DNA from: JAGNXB01 sp964471595
Lineage (GTDB): Bacteria; Bacteroidota; Bacteroidia; Chitinophagales; Saprospiraceae
Length of the DNA stretch: 60,593 nucleotides
Reading direction: 5' to 3'
Assembly: GCA_964471595.1 (NCBI GenBank)
Contig: CAYYGN010000019.1
Coordinates: 1 to 60,593 of the forward strand
A program made the position numbers and the translations under genes. Below the pieces are notes generated by a model. That model had not been told where the DNA came from, did not search any database, and saw only the letters and a list, made by a program, of their open reading frames with translations. This document shows positions 1 to 8,850 of this stretch, piece after piece; position 1 is the first letter of the stretch, and every line of letters begins with the position of its first letter.

Positions 1-60
1 CGCCGAAGCCTTGGCGAAGGCGAGCATTACCGCCGAAGCCTTGGCGAAGGCGAGCTTTAT
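1..60. repeat. Two tandem copies of a 30-bp repeat
   Basis: Two head-to-tail 30-base copies (1-30 and 31-60) share their first 25 bases and differ only in the last five. Each contains the hairpin-forming core GCCTTGGCGAAGGC, which occurs again at 27209-27222. The array probably continues to the left of the window. I see no gene in 61-136. Confidence 0.8.
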
Positions 61-136
61 TTCATTATGTCCCAGCCCTTTGATCTGAAACAGGGATGCA
101 AAGATAATGACTTCCTGTATATCTTCTCCAATAAAA

Positions 137-2602
137 TCACACCGGATCTACATCCATCTGGACCACCAGTCCTGACATCCCCGTGCGCTGTCGCAACAAC
201 GCCGACCCCTGCGCAATAGCCTCCTTCCAGGGGTCCGTCCGCCGGGACCCGGGCGTCAACTTGACCTGGACCGTCCGCAAATGAAAACCGGCCACCCTGG
301 CTACAGGCGGCGAAGCAGGCCCGGCGACCTTGTCCGCCCCCAGCCACTTGATGCACAAGTCGGCCAAATGCCGGGCAGCCCATTCCGCTTTTTCTTCCGA
401 CTTGTGTTTGATCAGCAACCGGGCCAACCGGCAAAACGGCGGATATACCAGCATCTTTCGCTCCGCCATCTCCCGTAGGTAAAAACCGGAAAGATTGCCC
501 TGTACCACATCCCGGATTACCGGATGTCCCGGCTCCCAGGTCTGGATCAGGACACGGCTGCTCCCTTTCTTCCGGCCCGCACGACCCGCCACCTGTACCA
601 TCAACTGGAAAGCCCTTTCGGCAGCGCGAAAATCCGGATACGACAGCAATGCATCGGCTTGTAAAATCCCGACCAGACCGATCTGATCGAAGTCCAGCCC
701 CTTGGCCAACATCTGTGTGCCGACCAGGATATTGATGCGCCCTTCGGAAAAATCATCCAGTAGCCTCAGCAGTCCGCTTCTGCTCCTCGCCGTGTCCAGG
801 TCCAGGCGATCCACTTTCGCTTCCGGAAACAAAAGCCCGAGATCGTCCTCCACCCGCTGGGTGCCCACCCCCTTCAGCGTCAGCTTTCGTTGGCCACATT
901 GGGGACATTCGACCGGTATGCCCGATTGATAGCCGCAGTAGTGACATTGCATCCGGCTACCCTGCCGGTGGTAGGTCAAAGCCACGTCACAATGCACACA
1001 CTCCTGCACCCATCCACAGGTTTCACAGCGAAGGCTGGGCGCATACCCCCTGCGGTTCTGGAACAAAATGACCTGCTCTTTGCTTTCCAGCGTCTCCCGG
1101 ATGGCCCTCATCAGGGTGCCTGAAAACAATCCCTGCTCCCCACGGATCACCTCCTGTCTGAGATTGACGAGGTGGATCTCCGGTAGGACAGCTCCCCCGT
1201 AGCGCTCCTCCAGGATCACATAGCCGTATTTGCCCTCCCGGGCATGATGCCAGGTCTCCAGAGACGGCGTGGCCGATCCCAAAATGACAGGCGCGTCAAA
1301 CAAGCGCCCAAGCATGATGGCCGTGTCCCTCCCCTGGTATCGCGGAGCAGGATCCTGCTGTTTGTAAGACGGATCATGCTCCTCATCCACGATGACCAGC
1401 CCCAACCGGAACCAGGGCAAAAACAACCCCGATCGGGGCGCCACCACCATCGCATCCGATCGGGTGAGTACAGACTCCCAAATCTCCACCCGCTCGTGCT
1501 GGTTGAGCCGGGAGTGGTAAGGCAGCACTTTTCGACCCGTGAGTTGCTCCAGCCGGATCAGCAGTTGGGCGGTGAGCGCAATTTCCGGAAGCAGGTACAG
1601 CACCTGCCTGCCCTGCTCCAACGTTTGCCGGATCAGATCGGTGTACAACAAGGTCTTTCCGCTTCCGGTCACGCCCTGGAGCAACTGGACAGGTTTTTGG
1701 GTCATTTGGAGCCGGAGCTGTTGCAGCTTCTCCTTTTGGTGCGGAGAAAGCGTCCAGGTCGAAGCGTCCTCCTCAGGCGGTCCGGTCAAGCGCGACACTT
1801 CCCGGGCATAGGTGTCGAAAACACCCTTGTCCACCAGCGCTCTGAAAGAGGCATCGCCCAGCCCGGCCCGTTCGACAAGATCGCTTTTCCGCACCCAGGG
1901 CAATTCTTTCTCCAGTTGCAGAAAACTCAACACCGCCGCCGTCTGACGAGGAGACCGGGACAAATCGGCCAGCAGAATCTGAAGACCTTTTTCCCTGTCC
2001 TCCAGGGCGGGACCCGCTTTGACCGCCGTAACGGTTTTGGGCCGGAATCGCTCCTGCAATTCTTCCCGGAACGACACGACCCCCTCCTGGACCAACTCCT
2101 GCAACAGTGGATACACTTGCTTGCGTTGCAGGATCATCCGCACGTCATCGATGCCCAGCTCTCCCCTGATCTGAAGTGCTTCGGCGACGAGGTAGGCATC
2201 ATCCGACAGCCCGGGCAATGCCTCCTCCAACCGCTCTCCGGCCAGGATCCTTGTCTCACTGCTCAGCTTGAGATGACCGGGTAAAGCGGCGGCCATCACC
2301 TCCCCCAATGAACAGGCGTAATAACGGGCCATCCATTTCCACAGATCATATTGCCACGTGGTCACCAACGGACGCTGGTCCAGAACACCAAGGACGGATT
2401 TGATCTGGCGGACTTCCGGCCTTGCCAATCCCGTCTCCACCACCAGCCCCGCATAATGCCGCGACCGCCCGAACTGCACCTCCACCCGGAGTCCGAACGC
2501 CACCCGGTCCCGCCATGCCGCAGGCACGGCATAAGTGAACGGCTTCTCTACGGCCAATGGCAGCAAAACACCAACGTAAACATCCGGGATATCCCCATTC
2601 AT
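137..2602 (-). CDS. priA: Primosomal protein N' (replication restart helicase PriA)
   Basis: A 3'-to-5' superfamily 2 DNA helicase that recognises stalled forks and reloads the replisome. The 821-residue product is close to the family's usual length. An N-terminal 3'BD-like domain is followed by Walker A GVTGSGKT and the DEEH box, then a zinc-binding insertion with paired Cys motifs (CETC, CVHC, CHYC, CPQC) and the C-terminal helicase half (VGTQMLAKGLDF, VAGRAGR). The ATG start lies four bases downstream of a weak promoter-like TAGATTTA on the minus strand. It is transcribed away from the lipoprotein gene upstream and appears to be an ordinary intact core gene. Confidence 0.96.
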   Translation of the reverse strand: MNGDIPDVYVGVLLPLAVEKPFTYAVPAAWRDRVAFGLRVEVQFGRSRHYAGLVVETGLARPEVRQIKSVLGVLDQRPLVTTWQYDLWKWMARYYACSLGEVMAAALPGHLKLSSETRILAGERLEEALPGLSDDAYLVAEALQIRGELGIDDVRMILQRKQVYPLLQELVQEGVVSFREELQERFRPKTVTAVKAGPALEDREKGLQILLADLSRSPRQTAAVLSFLQLEKELPWVRKSDLVERAGLGDASFRALVDKGVFDTYAREVSRLTGPPEEDASTWTLSPHQKEKLQQLRLQMTQKPVQLLQGVTGSGKTLLYTDLIRQTLEQGRQVLYLLPEIALTAQLLIRLEQLTGRKVLPYHSRLNQHERVEIWESVLTRSDAMVVAPRSGLFLPWFRLGLVIVDEEHDPSYKQQDPAPRYQGRDTAIMLGRLFDAPVILGSATPSLETWHHAREGKYGYVILEERYGGAVLPEIHLVNLRQEVIRGEQGLFSGTLMRAIRETLESKEQVILFQNRRGYAPSLRCETCGWVQECVHCDVALTYHRQGSRMQCHYCGYQSGIPVECPQCGQRKLTLKGVGTQRVEDDLGLLFPEAKVDRLDLDTARSRSGLLRLLDDFSEGRINILVGTQMLAKGLDFDQIGLVGILQADALLSYPDFRAAERAFQLMVQVAGRAGRKKGSSRVLIQTWEPGHPVIRDVVQGNLSGFYLREMAERKMLVYPPFCRLARLLIKHKSEEKAEWAARHLADLCIKWLGADKVAGPASPPVARVAGFHLRTVQVKLTPGSRRTDPWKEAIAQGSALLRQRTGMSGLVVQMDVDPV

Positions 2603-2645
2603 GCAGGTAAATCTAAGACGGACTCCCCGAACGGGACGGATGGGA

Positions 2646-3029
2646 TCAGTCGATCTTCAGCCCTTCGAAATATTCCGACAAGCCCTCAGGCTGACGCACG
2701 TCAAAGCGCAGCGTATCATCCGACTGCCATACCGTCAACGTGATGTACCCCTTGGCCTGCTGTTCGGACAGCGCGGCGGTGTCCGTATAATACCCGTTCA
2801 CATCCGGGAGGTAATACCACCCGGCCGCCGAGTAACCGTCACCGGAACGCTTTACCTCATACGTCCGTGTTGAGGTCGTGTAACTGCCCGTCATCGTACC
2901 GGGTATGAAATCCACTTTGGTGGAAAGGCCTGTATAATATCCGCACGGTGGACATTCGGACGTCTTACGGCATCCTGCCAGGAGGAACAAAAGAGCAGCA
3001 ACGCCCCAAATCAACTGGCGCATAAACAT
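2646..3029 (-). CDS. Small hypothetical lipoprotein
   Basis: Predicted exported lipoprotein of about 127 residues with no family that I recognise. The start at 3029 (MFMRQ) gives a classical signal peptide: a short basic N-terminus, a hydrophobic stretch (LIWGVAALLFLLAG) and the lipobox cysteine LLAGC. The longer reading frame upstream has no signal-like sequence and overlaps the next gene, so I reject it. The mature part is rich in Tyr, Thr and Gly and looks like a small beta-structured envelope protein. It lies between a membrane protein gene and priA on the same strand. Function unknown. Confidence 0.7.
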   Translation of the reverse strand: MFMRQLIWGVAALLFLLAGCRKTSECPPCGYYTGLSTKVDFIPGTMTGSYTTSTRTYEVKRSGDGYSAAGWYYLPDVNGYYTDTAALSEQQAKGYITLTVWQSDDTLRFDVRQPEGLSEYFEGLKID

Positions 3030-3063
3030 GGTTTGATCATCCAAGATAATGCGTTTGCCCGAT

Positions 3064-3597
3064 TCATGCTGACAAACACCCGGAGGAGGAGGACAGATCA
3101 ATGCCCAGACATTGCCTGACAAATCCGTGCAAGGTGGCCATCTGATGCCGGGAGAGGTACTGCCCCACCGATGCCGTCAACCAAAGTCCGGCAAACAATA
3201 CCAACAACACCGGCACCAACCACAACACCCCGGCATCTTGATCCAATTGCCGCAACACCAGACCGTAAACCAGCAGGATGCCCGACGTGGTCAACAACAC
3301 GGTGTACAAAAACATGAACAGAGTCCACAACCCCGGTGCTGGTCCGAATACCCCCCTGATCCGGGTGCCCCCGTCCGGTTCCGGTCCATAAGAAAGCGTG
3401 AGCTGGGGGGACCATATCGCCCGATCCTTGTCCGGCAGGGTCAGGGTGACGAATGAATGGATGATCCGGCCCCGGGCGGAAGAATGGGGATCAGACAATC
3501 CTTTCCGCAGGGCTTGAGTGACAGCTTCCGGCACCATGGGTATCACCGTCTCGAACCTGGGCCGGATCAGGATATCGCCGGGTATGGGGTGGGTCAT
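3064..3597 (-). CDS. Hypothetical membrane protein with two transmembrane helices
   Basis: A 177-residue protein of unknown function. Residues 1 to about 85 are soluble and predicted cytosolic. Two hydrophobic helices follow (around LWTLFMFLYTVLLTTSGILL and VLWLVPVLLVLFAGLW), with a short C-terminal tail. The ATG at 3597 is 19 bases downstream of a perfect TAnnTTTG promoter core at 3617-3624, which supports the start. It sits 37 bases downstream of uvrC on the same strand, so it may be expressed both with uvrC and from its own promoter. Confidence 0.7.
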   Translation of the reverse strand: MTHPIPGDILIRPRFETVIPMVPEAVTQALRKGLSDPHSSARGRIIHSFVTLTLPDKDRAIWSPQLTLSYGPEPDGGTRIRGVFGPAPGLWTLFMFLYTVLLTTSGILLVYGLVLRQLDQDAGVLWLVPVLLVLFAGLWLTASVGQYLSRHQMATLHGFVRQCLGIDLSSSSGCLSA

Positions 3598-3616
3598 GCG
3601 GCCAGAGAATGTCCGC

Positions 3617-3624
3617 CAAAGATA
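3617..3624 (-). promoter_or_regulatory. Promoter -7 element TATCTTTG
   Basis: Perfect match to the Bacteroidota -7 consensus TAnnTTTG on the minus strand, 19 bases before the ATG of the two-helix membrane protein. No convincing -33 TTG element is visible. Confidence 0.5.
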
Positions 3625-3634
3625 TCCTCCCCAG

Positions 3635-5488
3635 CTATTCCGGATCCAGCACGGACCCGGTCTGTTCTTCCTGTTCCTTCACCTCCGATTCACCGAAGAA
3701 GTAATCGGACATCCGGGCTGCTACCCGGGCGCCGGCGGCTTCGGTCCAGCCTTCCGGCCCGGCAGCGAGCATGTTTTTGACCGAACCGAAGCGCTGTAGA
3801 AGTTTTTCCGCCGTTTTTTCTCCCACGCCGGGGATGTCCGTCAGGGAAGTGCGCAGGAGTCCCTTGGAGCGCAATTGCCGGTGGAAGGTGATCGCAAAAC
3901 GGTGGGCTTCATTTCTGGCCTGCTGGATCAGTTTCAGGGCTTCGGATTTTTTGTTGATGTACAACGGCAGCGGATCGCCAGGAAAATAAATTTCCTCCAA
4001 CCGCTTGGCGATGCCCACTACCGTGATGGCCCCTTCCAGCCCGAGTTGACGGATGCTGTCCATCGCTGCAGAGAGTTGGCCCTTCCCCCCGTCAATAATG
4101 ACCAGTTGGGGCAGTGAGGCATTTTCTTCCAGCAGACGCCGGTATCTCCGGTAAACCACTTCACCCATACTCGCAAAATCATCAGGGCCGGTCACCGTCC
4201 GTACCTTGTAATGCCTGTAGTCCGCTTTGCTCGGCCTGGCTTGGCGAAACACCACACAGGACGAAACGGGATGGCTGCCATGCAGGTTGGAGTTGTCAAA
4301 GCACTCGATGTGGACAGGCAACTCCTTCATGCGCAGGGCGTCGCGCAGCGCCGACAGGATCCGGTCTGCGGGTGTCTGTCGCTTTTCGCGGGTGGCGGCT
4401 TGCTGACGCTTTTGCGCCTGGAAATAGGCCACATTCTTGGCTGACATGTCGAGCAACTTTTTCATGTCGCCCCGCTGAGGTACCGTAATTCGCACATCCG
4501 CTTCCAGGTAATCCAATGGAAAGGGCGCAATAATCTCGGAGGTCACGCTGTGATACCGTTCGCGCATCTCCAGGATGACATTCGGTAAAATGTCCGAAGG
4601 CTCCTCCTCCAGATTTCGCGTCAATTCCTGGGTGACGGCATGGATGACGGCCCCCTGGACGACTTTCAGGTAATTGACATACACTGATTTGTCCTCGACA
4701 GCAATGGCAAACACATCGACATCCCGGATATTGGGATTGACCACCACGGATTTGCTTTGATAATCCTCCAGCGCATCCAACCGCACCTTGATCTGATGCG
4801 CTTCTTCAAAGGCAAGTTGGTCAATACAGCGCTCCAGATGGGCCTGGAGGTGCCTTTTGACCTCCCGGAATTGCCCGGAGAGTATGTGGCGGATCTGCTC
4901 GATCTTTTCCATGTAAGCCTCTTCGGATTCATGACCGGCACATGGACCCATACAATTTTTGATATGGTATTCCAGACAGACCTTGAATTTGCTTTTTGCA
5001 ACATTCTCCCGGCTGAGGTTGAGCGTGCAGGTGCGCAGCGGAAACAATTTCCGTATCAGGTCAAGAACCAGAGCCGCCCTCATTTTCGAGGTGTAGGGAC
5101 CAAAATAGGTCGAACCGTCACGGATGACCTTCCGGGTAAAAAACACACGGGGAAACCGTTCCTTCCGTATGCAGATATAAGAATAGGACTTGTCATCCTT
5201 GAAGCTGACATTGTACCTGGGCCTGTATTTCTTGATCAGGGAATTCTCCAGCAGTAGCGCATCATGCTCGCTCTCCGTAATGGTGTACGTCAGCCGGCCG
5301 GCGGCACGCACCATAAGGCGCGTCTTGTAATAGGCCTGTTTTTTTTCGCCGAAATAGGAGGCGATCCGTTTTTTCAGACTTTTGGCCTTGCCGACGTAAA
5401 GGACCGTCCCCTCTCCATCGAGAAAGGTGTAAACCCCCGGCAGGTCCGGCAGGGTGGGTTGGAGCTCCTGATAATCGGCGTTGGTCAT
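3635..5488 (-). CDS. uvrC: Excinuclease ABC subunit C
   Basis: UvrC makes both incisions around bulky lesions in UvrABC nucleotide excision repair. The 617-residue product (start MTNADYQELQ; an upstream in-frame start at 5515 is less likely) has the N-terminal GIY-YIG nuclease (PGVYTF, VLYVGKAKSLKKR), a UVR motif near residue 200, the RNase H-like C-terminal nuclease (CFDNSNLHGSHPVSS, VIIDGGKGQLSAA), and C-terminal helix-hairpin-helix motifs (DIPGVGEKTAEKLLQRFGS). The chosen start lies seven bases after the -7 element TATTTTTG. Intact and unremarkable. Confidence 0.96.
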   Translation of the reverse strand: MTNADYQELQPTLPDLPGVYTFLDGEGTVLYVGKAKSLKKRIASYFGEKKQAYYKTRLMVRAAGRLTYTITESEHDALLLENSLIKKYRPRYNVSFKDDKSYSYICIRKERFPRVFFTRKVIRDGSTYFGPYTSKMRAALVLDLIRKLFPLRTCTLNLSRENVAKSKFKVCLEYHIKNCMGPCAGHESEEAYMEKIEQIRHILSGQFREVKRHLQAHLERCIDQLAFEEAHQIKVRLDALEDYQSKSVVVNPNIRDVDVFAIAVEDKSVYVNYLKVVQGAVIHAVTQELTRNLEEEPSDILPNVILEMRERYHSVTSEIIAPFPLDYLEADVRITVPQRGDMKKLLDMSAKNVAYFQAQKRQQAATREKRQTPADRILSALRDALRMKELPVHIECFDNSNLHGSHPVSSCVVFRQARPSKADYRHYKVRTVTGPDDFASMGEVVYRRYRRLLEENASLPQLVIIDGGKGQLSAAMDSIRQLGLEGAITVVGIAKRLEEIYFPGDPLPLYINKKSEALKLIQQARNEAHRFAITFHRQLRSKGLLRTSLTDIPGVGEKTAEKLLQRFGSVKNMLAAGPEGWTEAAGARVAARMSDYFFGESEVKEQEEQTGSVLDPE

Positions 5489-5495
5489 GACACCG

Positions 5496-5503
5496 CAAAA
5501 ATA
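5496..5503 (-). promoter_or_regulatory. Promoter -7 element TATTTTTG for uvrC
   Basis: Perfect TAnnTTTG on the minus strand ending seven bases before the uvrC ATG at 5488. If it is used, transcription starts at or within a few bases of the start codon. Confidence 0.5.
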
Positions 5504-5529
5504 GCGCAACCCCACCGGAACCGCTTCCT

Positions 5530-5562
5530 GAAAAAAAAACCCTGCCTGTTCGACAGGCAGGG
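5530..5562 (-). terminator. Rho-independent terminator downstream of the CBS gene
   Basis: On the minus strand a perfect 10-bp stem (5540-5549 with 5553-5562, CCCTGCCTGT/ACAGGCAGGG) with a 3-base loop is followed by nine T residues (the A-run at 5531-5539). It ends the hsp20-CBS transcript before uvrC. Confidence 0.9.
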
Positions 5563-5596
5563 CACCAAAACCTTATGAGAAAACTACTACTGCTTC

Positions 5597-6046
5597 TTAC
5601 TTCACGGCCCGTTGAGGCACATAGGCCAGCCTGAGGAGGTCCATGGTGGTCAGGATCCCCACCAGCCCCTCGTCCTCGTCCACGACAGGCAGGGCGTGGA
5701 CGAGATTTTCAAGGAAGATGCCGACGGCTACCGTCACCGGCATGTCGGGACGGAGCCGGACCAGTTGACGAGTCATGATCTCCCCGGCCAGCATGCGGGC
5801 GAACAACTCGCCGTCCCGCTCATTCCGGCGATCGGGATCGTCCAGGGGAAAAGCATGGCTCAGATGGAGCAAATCCCCCTTGCTGATCATGCCCACCAAC
5901 TGGCCCTCGTCCACGACCGGCAAATGATGAAACCCTTTGGAGGCGAAGATCTTGGCTACCTGGAGCATGGTCGTGTCAGGTTGAACGATGTACACGTCCG
6001 TGGTCATCACATCTCTCACCTTCCAATGCGACACATCCTTCAGCAT
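5597..6046 (-). CDS. CBS-domain pair protein
   Basis: A stand-alone pair of CBS domains (149 residues) with no attached enzyme or channel. The first (about residues 13-65) shows VRDVMTTDV, FHHLPVVDEGQLVGMIS and the second (about 88-145) EIMTRQLV, VHALPVVDEDEGLVGILTTMDLL. Such pairs usually bind adenine nucleotides and act as energy or stress sensors. It lies 24 bases downstream of the hsp20 gene, so the two are probably cotranscribed, and the strong terminator at 5530-5562 follows. Partner protein unknown. Confidence 0.85.
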   Translation of the reverse strand: MLKDVSHWKVRDVMTTDVYIVQPDTTMLQVAKIFASKGFHHLPVVDEGQLVGMISKGDLLHLSHAFPLDDPDRRNERDGELFARMLAGEIMTRQLVRLRPDMPVTVAVGIFLENLVHALPVVDEDEGLVGILTTMDLLRLAYVPQRAVK

Positions 6047-6070
6047 GATCCTTGTTTTGCGGTTGGTTGA

Positions 6071-6514
6071 TCAGCCTTCCACGGCTACCTTACGGGCTTT
6101 GGAGGCCGGTTCTTCCTTGGTCCTGGGCAAAGTAATCGTCAGAACACCGTTGCGAAACGCGGCCTTGATCCCCTCTTCACGGACATCCTCGGGAAGGGTG
6201 AATCGCCGTTCAAATCGGGCAAAGCCGAACTCCTTCCGGATAAAGTTACCATCCTTTTCCTTGGATTCCGATTCCTTCTTGTGCTCCGCCTTGATGGTCA
6301 GCATACGCTGTTCGCTGGATACCTGAAAATCTCCCTTGTCATAGCCGGGAGCAGCCACTTCCACTTCATAGGTCTGTGGCGTTTCTTTGACGTTGACGGC
6401 CGGCATGGCCGGAGAACCGTCCTTCCAGCCCGGAAAATCCTCATCGTTGAAGAAACGCTCAACCCACTGTTGCAGGGGGGTTGTGAGACCCCCTTTCCAT
6501 TTCATGAGGTCCAT
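6071..6514 (-). CDS. Hsp20/alpha-crystallin family small heat-shock protein
   Basis: An ATP-independent holdase chaperone that keeps unfolding proteins soluble. The 147 residues (ATG at 6514, MDLMKW; a TTG at 6547 would add eleven residues) hold an alpha-crystallin domain from about residue 40 (VNVKETPQTYEVEVAAPGY) to the conserved GVLTITLPR near the C-terminus. The C-terminal I-x-I anchor is not obvious. The CBS gene follows in the same direction and a thioredoxin-like gene is divergent, making a small stress-related cluster. Confidence 0.9.
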   Translation of the reverse strand: MDLMKWKGGLTTPLQQWVERFFNDEDFPGWKDGSPAMPAVNVKETPQTYEVEVAAPGYDKGDFQVSSEQRMLTIKAEHKKESESKEKDGNFIRKEFGFARFERRFTLPEDVREEGIKAAFRNGVLTITLPRTKEEPASKARKVAVEG

Positions 6515-6645
6515 TTTATCATTTTTTTGGGTGATTGAATGAGACAAAGGTCAACCTGCTCCTGCCGGCGGACAATGACCCCGCGCATCCCAACAGGTGA
6601 TCTGGATTACCGTTCCCTGTGCGCAGGTTTTATGAAATTCGCCCC

Positions 6646-7458
6646 ATGGAAAATAGGAAAAACGGATTGGACTTCACGAAGGACGTGATCGAAGCCAGCT
6701 TCCGGCAGCCGGTGGTGGCCGACTTCTGGGCGGCTTGGTGCGGACCCTGCCGGATGCTCGGACCCGTACTGGACGAGCTTGCTGCCGAACATCGCGAGTC
6801 CTGGACCCTCGTTAAAATTGACACCGAGGCCCACCCCGATCTGGCCTCCCGGTATCAGATCCGGTCCATACCCCACGTCAAACTTTTTCATCAGGGAATC
6901 CCCATCGCCGAATTTTCCGGGGCCTTGCCCCGCAGCGCCGTCCTGCAATGGCTGAAGGAATCCCTCCCTGATCCGGTCCGGGCCTCCTGGCAAGCGCTCC
7001 AGGCAACCCTGCCTCCCTGGCCGTCGGATGGGATCCCGGAAGCCTTGGCCGCCTTTGCTACTGCCCATCCCGAACACGAAGAAGCATCCTTGTTGAAAGC
7101 CGCGTTCGGCGTCCTCACCCAACCCGGGGACGCCCTCGAGACCGCCCGTATCATCCCCTTTGGACACCCCCTCGAATCCCTGGCTGAAGCGGTTCGCGCC
7201 CTGGCCCGGTGGGTGACCCGCGAGCAGGAAGCAGAAACCACCCCACCGGCCGGCCGCCACCTGACCGAAGGCCTCGTCCATCTCCGGAAGGGCGAAGTCG
7301 AAGCGGCCATGAAGTCTCTGATCGACAGTATCATGGCGGATAAAACACATGCCGATGAACTGGCCCGTCAGGTCATGGTTGGCATTTTTCTGCTGCGCGG
7401 CGAACAGGATCCACTGGTGTCCCGGTACAGACGCTGGTTTGCCATGGCCCTCAACTGA
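6646..7458 (+). CDS. Thioredoxin-domain protein with TPR-like tail (CnoX/YbbN-like)
   Basis: A 270-residue protein with an N-terminal thioredoxin fold: FWAAWCGPCRML carries the redox pair WCGPC, and the cis-Pro is in SIPHVKLF. The C-terminal half (about 110-270) is helical and TPR-like (ATAHPEHEEASLLKAAFGVL, HLRKGEVEAAMKSLIDSI), as in YbbN/CnoX, a redox-regulated holdase. The ATG at 6646 is preferred to a GTG at 6619. The gene is divergent from hsp20 and converges on murA with zero bases between the two stop codons. Confidence 0.85.
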   Translation: MENRKNGLDFTKDVIEASFRQPVVADFWAAWCGPCRMLGPVLDELAAEHRESWTLVKIDTEAHPDLASRYQIRSIPHVKLFHQGIPIAEFSGALPRSAVLQWLKESLPDPVRASWQALQATLPPWPSDGIPEALAAFATAHPEHEEASLLKAAFGVLTQPGDALETARIIPFGHPLESLAEAVRALARWVTREQEAETTPPAGRHLTEGLVHLRKGEVEAAMKSLIDSIMADKTHADELARQVMVGIFLLRGEQDPLVSRYRRWFAMALN

Positions 7459-8778
7459 TCAGGCGTCCTCAAGCCGCCGGATCCGGGCCCCGAGGGCTTG
7501 TAGACGCCCGTCAATATTCTCGTAGCCCCGATCTATCTGATTGACATTGTGGATGACACTGCGTCCTTCCGCAGATAACGCGGCGATCAGCAGGGCCACA
7601 CCCGCCCGGATATCCGGGGATGACATGGCGATACCGCGCAACGGGAATTTGCGTCCCAACCCGATGACGGTCGCCCGGTGGGGATCACAAAGGATGATCT
7701 GGGCACCCATGTCGATGAGCTTGTCCACAAAAAACAGGCGGCTTTCGAACATCTTCTGATGGATCAGGACACTGCCTTCGGCCTGGGTGGCCAACACGAC
7801 CAGAATACTCATCAGGTCAGGGGTGAAACCCGGCCATGGCGCATCGTATACCGTGAGAATGGAACCGTCAATAAAGGTCTGGATCCGGTAGCTTTCCTGG
7901 GCCGGGACGTGGATGTTGTCGCCCTGGATCTCGAACTGAACTCCGAATTTGCGGAAGACATCCGGGATGATGCCCAGTTGGTCCACGCGGCAGTGCTCGA
8001 TAGTGATATCGGATTTTGTCATGGCGGCCAGGCCGATAAAACTGCCGATCTCGATCATGTCGGGCAGCATGGTGTGTACCGTGCCCCCCAAAGCATCTAC
8101 CCCCTCGATGTGGAGCAGATTGGATCCGATGCCCGAGATGCGGGCGCCCATGGCGTTGAGCATCCGGCACAACTGCTGCACGTAAGGCTCACAGGCCGCA
8201 TTGTAGATCGTGGTCACGCCACGGGCCCGCACGGCAGCCATGACGAGATTGGCAGTGCCCGTCACCGATATCTCGTCCATCAGGATGTAACTGCCGTTCA
8301 ATTGTCCGGCTTCGATCCAGTATTGATGGGCATCCTCATCGTAGCGGAACGTTGCGCCCAATTTTTCGAAGGCGAGGAAATGGGTATCCAGGCGACGACG
8401 GCCGATCTTGTCGCCACCGGGTTTCGGGAGCAGGGCTTTGCCGAACCGGGCCAACAGCGGGCCAATGAGCATGACGGAGCCGCGAATCCGGCCGGCTTTG
8501 TCCGCAAAGGCCGCGCTGTGCAAAAAATCCGTGTCCAGATCCCGGGCGGTGAAGGTCCACTGGTGATCTCCCGACTCCTCTACCGTCACCCCCAATCCAC
8601 GGAGCAATTCGATGGACGCCTGCACATCGCGGATGGCAGGCACATTGCGCAAGGTGACCGGCTGATCGGTCAACAATACCGCACAAAGCACCTGAAGTGC
8701 TTCATTCTTCGCGCCCTGAGGCGTGATGTGGCCCTGGAGTTGAAGGCCACCCGTCACTTCCAGACTGTCACCTGCCAT
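7459..8778 (-). CDS. murA: UDP-N-acetylglucosamine 1-carboxyvinyltransferase
   Basis: Catalyses the first committed step of peptidoglycan synthesis, transfer of enolpyruvate from PEP to UDP-GlcNAc, in the cytosol. The 439 residues cover the whole inside-out alpha/beta barrel; the substrate lysine is in QGAKNEALQV and the conserved RRRLDTH follows the active loop. The loop residue that is Cys115 in E. coli is Asp here (D123 in PKPGGDKIG), the form insensitive to fosfomycin alkylation. It is the last gene of the run GT5-DUF4270-glmS-DUF4290-murA, so two steps of amino-sugar and cell-wall supply share an operon. Confidence 0.96.
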   Translation of the reverse strand: MAGDSLEVTGGLQLQGHITPQGAKNEALQVLCAVLLTDQPVTLRNVPAIRDVQASIELLRGLGVTVEESGDHQWTFTARDLDTDFLHSAAFADKAGRIRGSVMLIGPLLARFGKALLPKPGGDKIGRRRLDTHFLAFEKLGATFRYDEDAHQYWIEAGQLNGSYILMDEISVTGTANLVMAAVRARGVTTIYNAACEPYVQQLCRMLNAMGARISGIGSNLLHIEGVDALGGTVHTMLPDMIEIGSFIGLAAMTKSDITIEHCRVDQLGIIPDVFRKFGVQFEIQGDNIHVPAQESYRIQTFIDGSILTVYDAPWPGFTPDLMSILVVLATQAEGSVLIHQKMFESRLFFVDKLIDMGAQIILCDPHRATVIGLGRKFPLRGIAMSSPDIRAGVALLIAALSAEGRSVIHNVNQIDRGYENIDGRLQALGARIRRLEDA

Positions 8779-8850
8779 ACGTCGGATTTTGTACGGTGAA
8801 GGTAGAACGCCCGGTCCAATTAGCGGGGCCGTTACGCGGGCAGGCGGGGC

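Noticed and set aside
1244..2284. Long plus-strand open frame opposite priA
   Set aside because: It is the antisense shadow of a GC-rich conserved gene; its product is rich in Arg, Gln and Pro with no domain.
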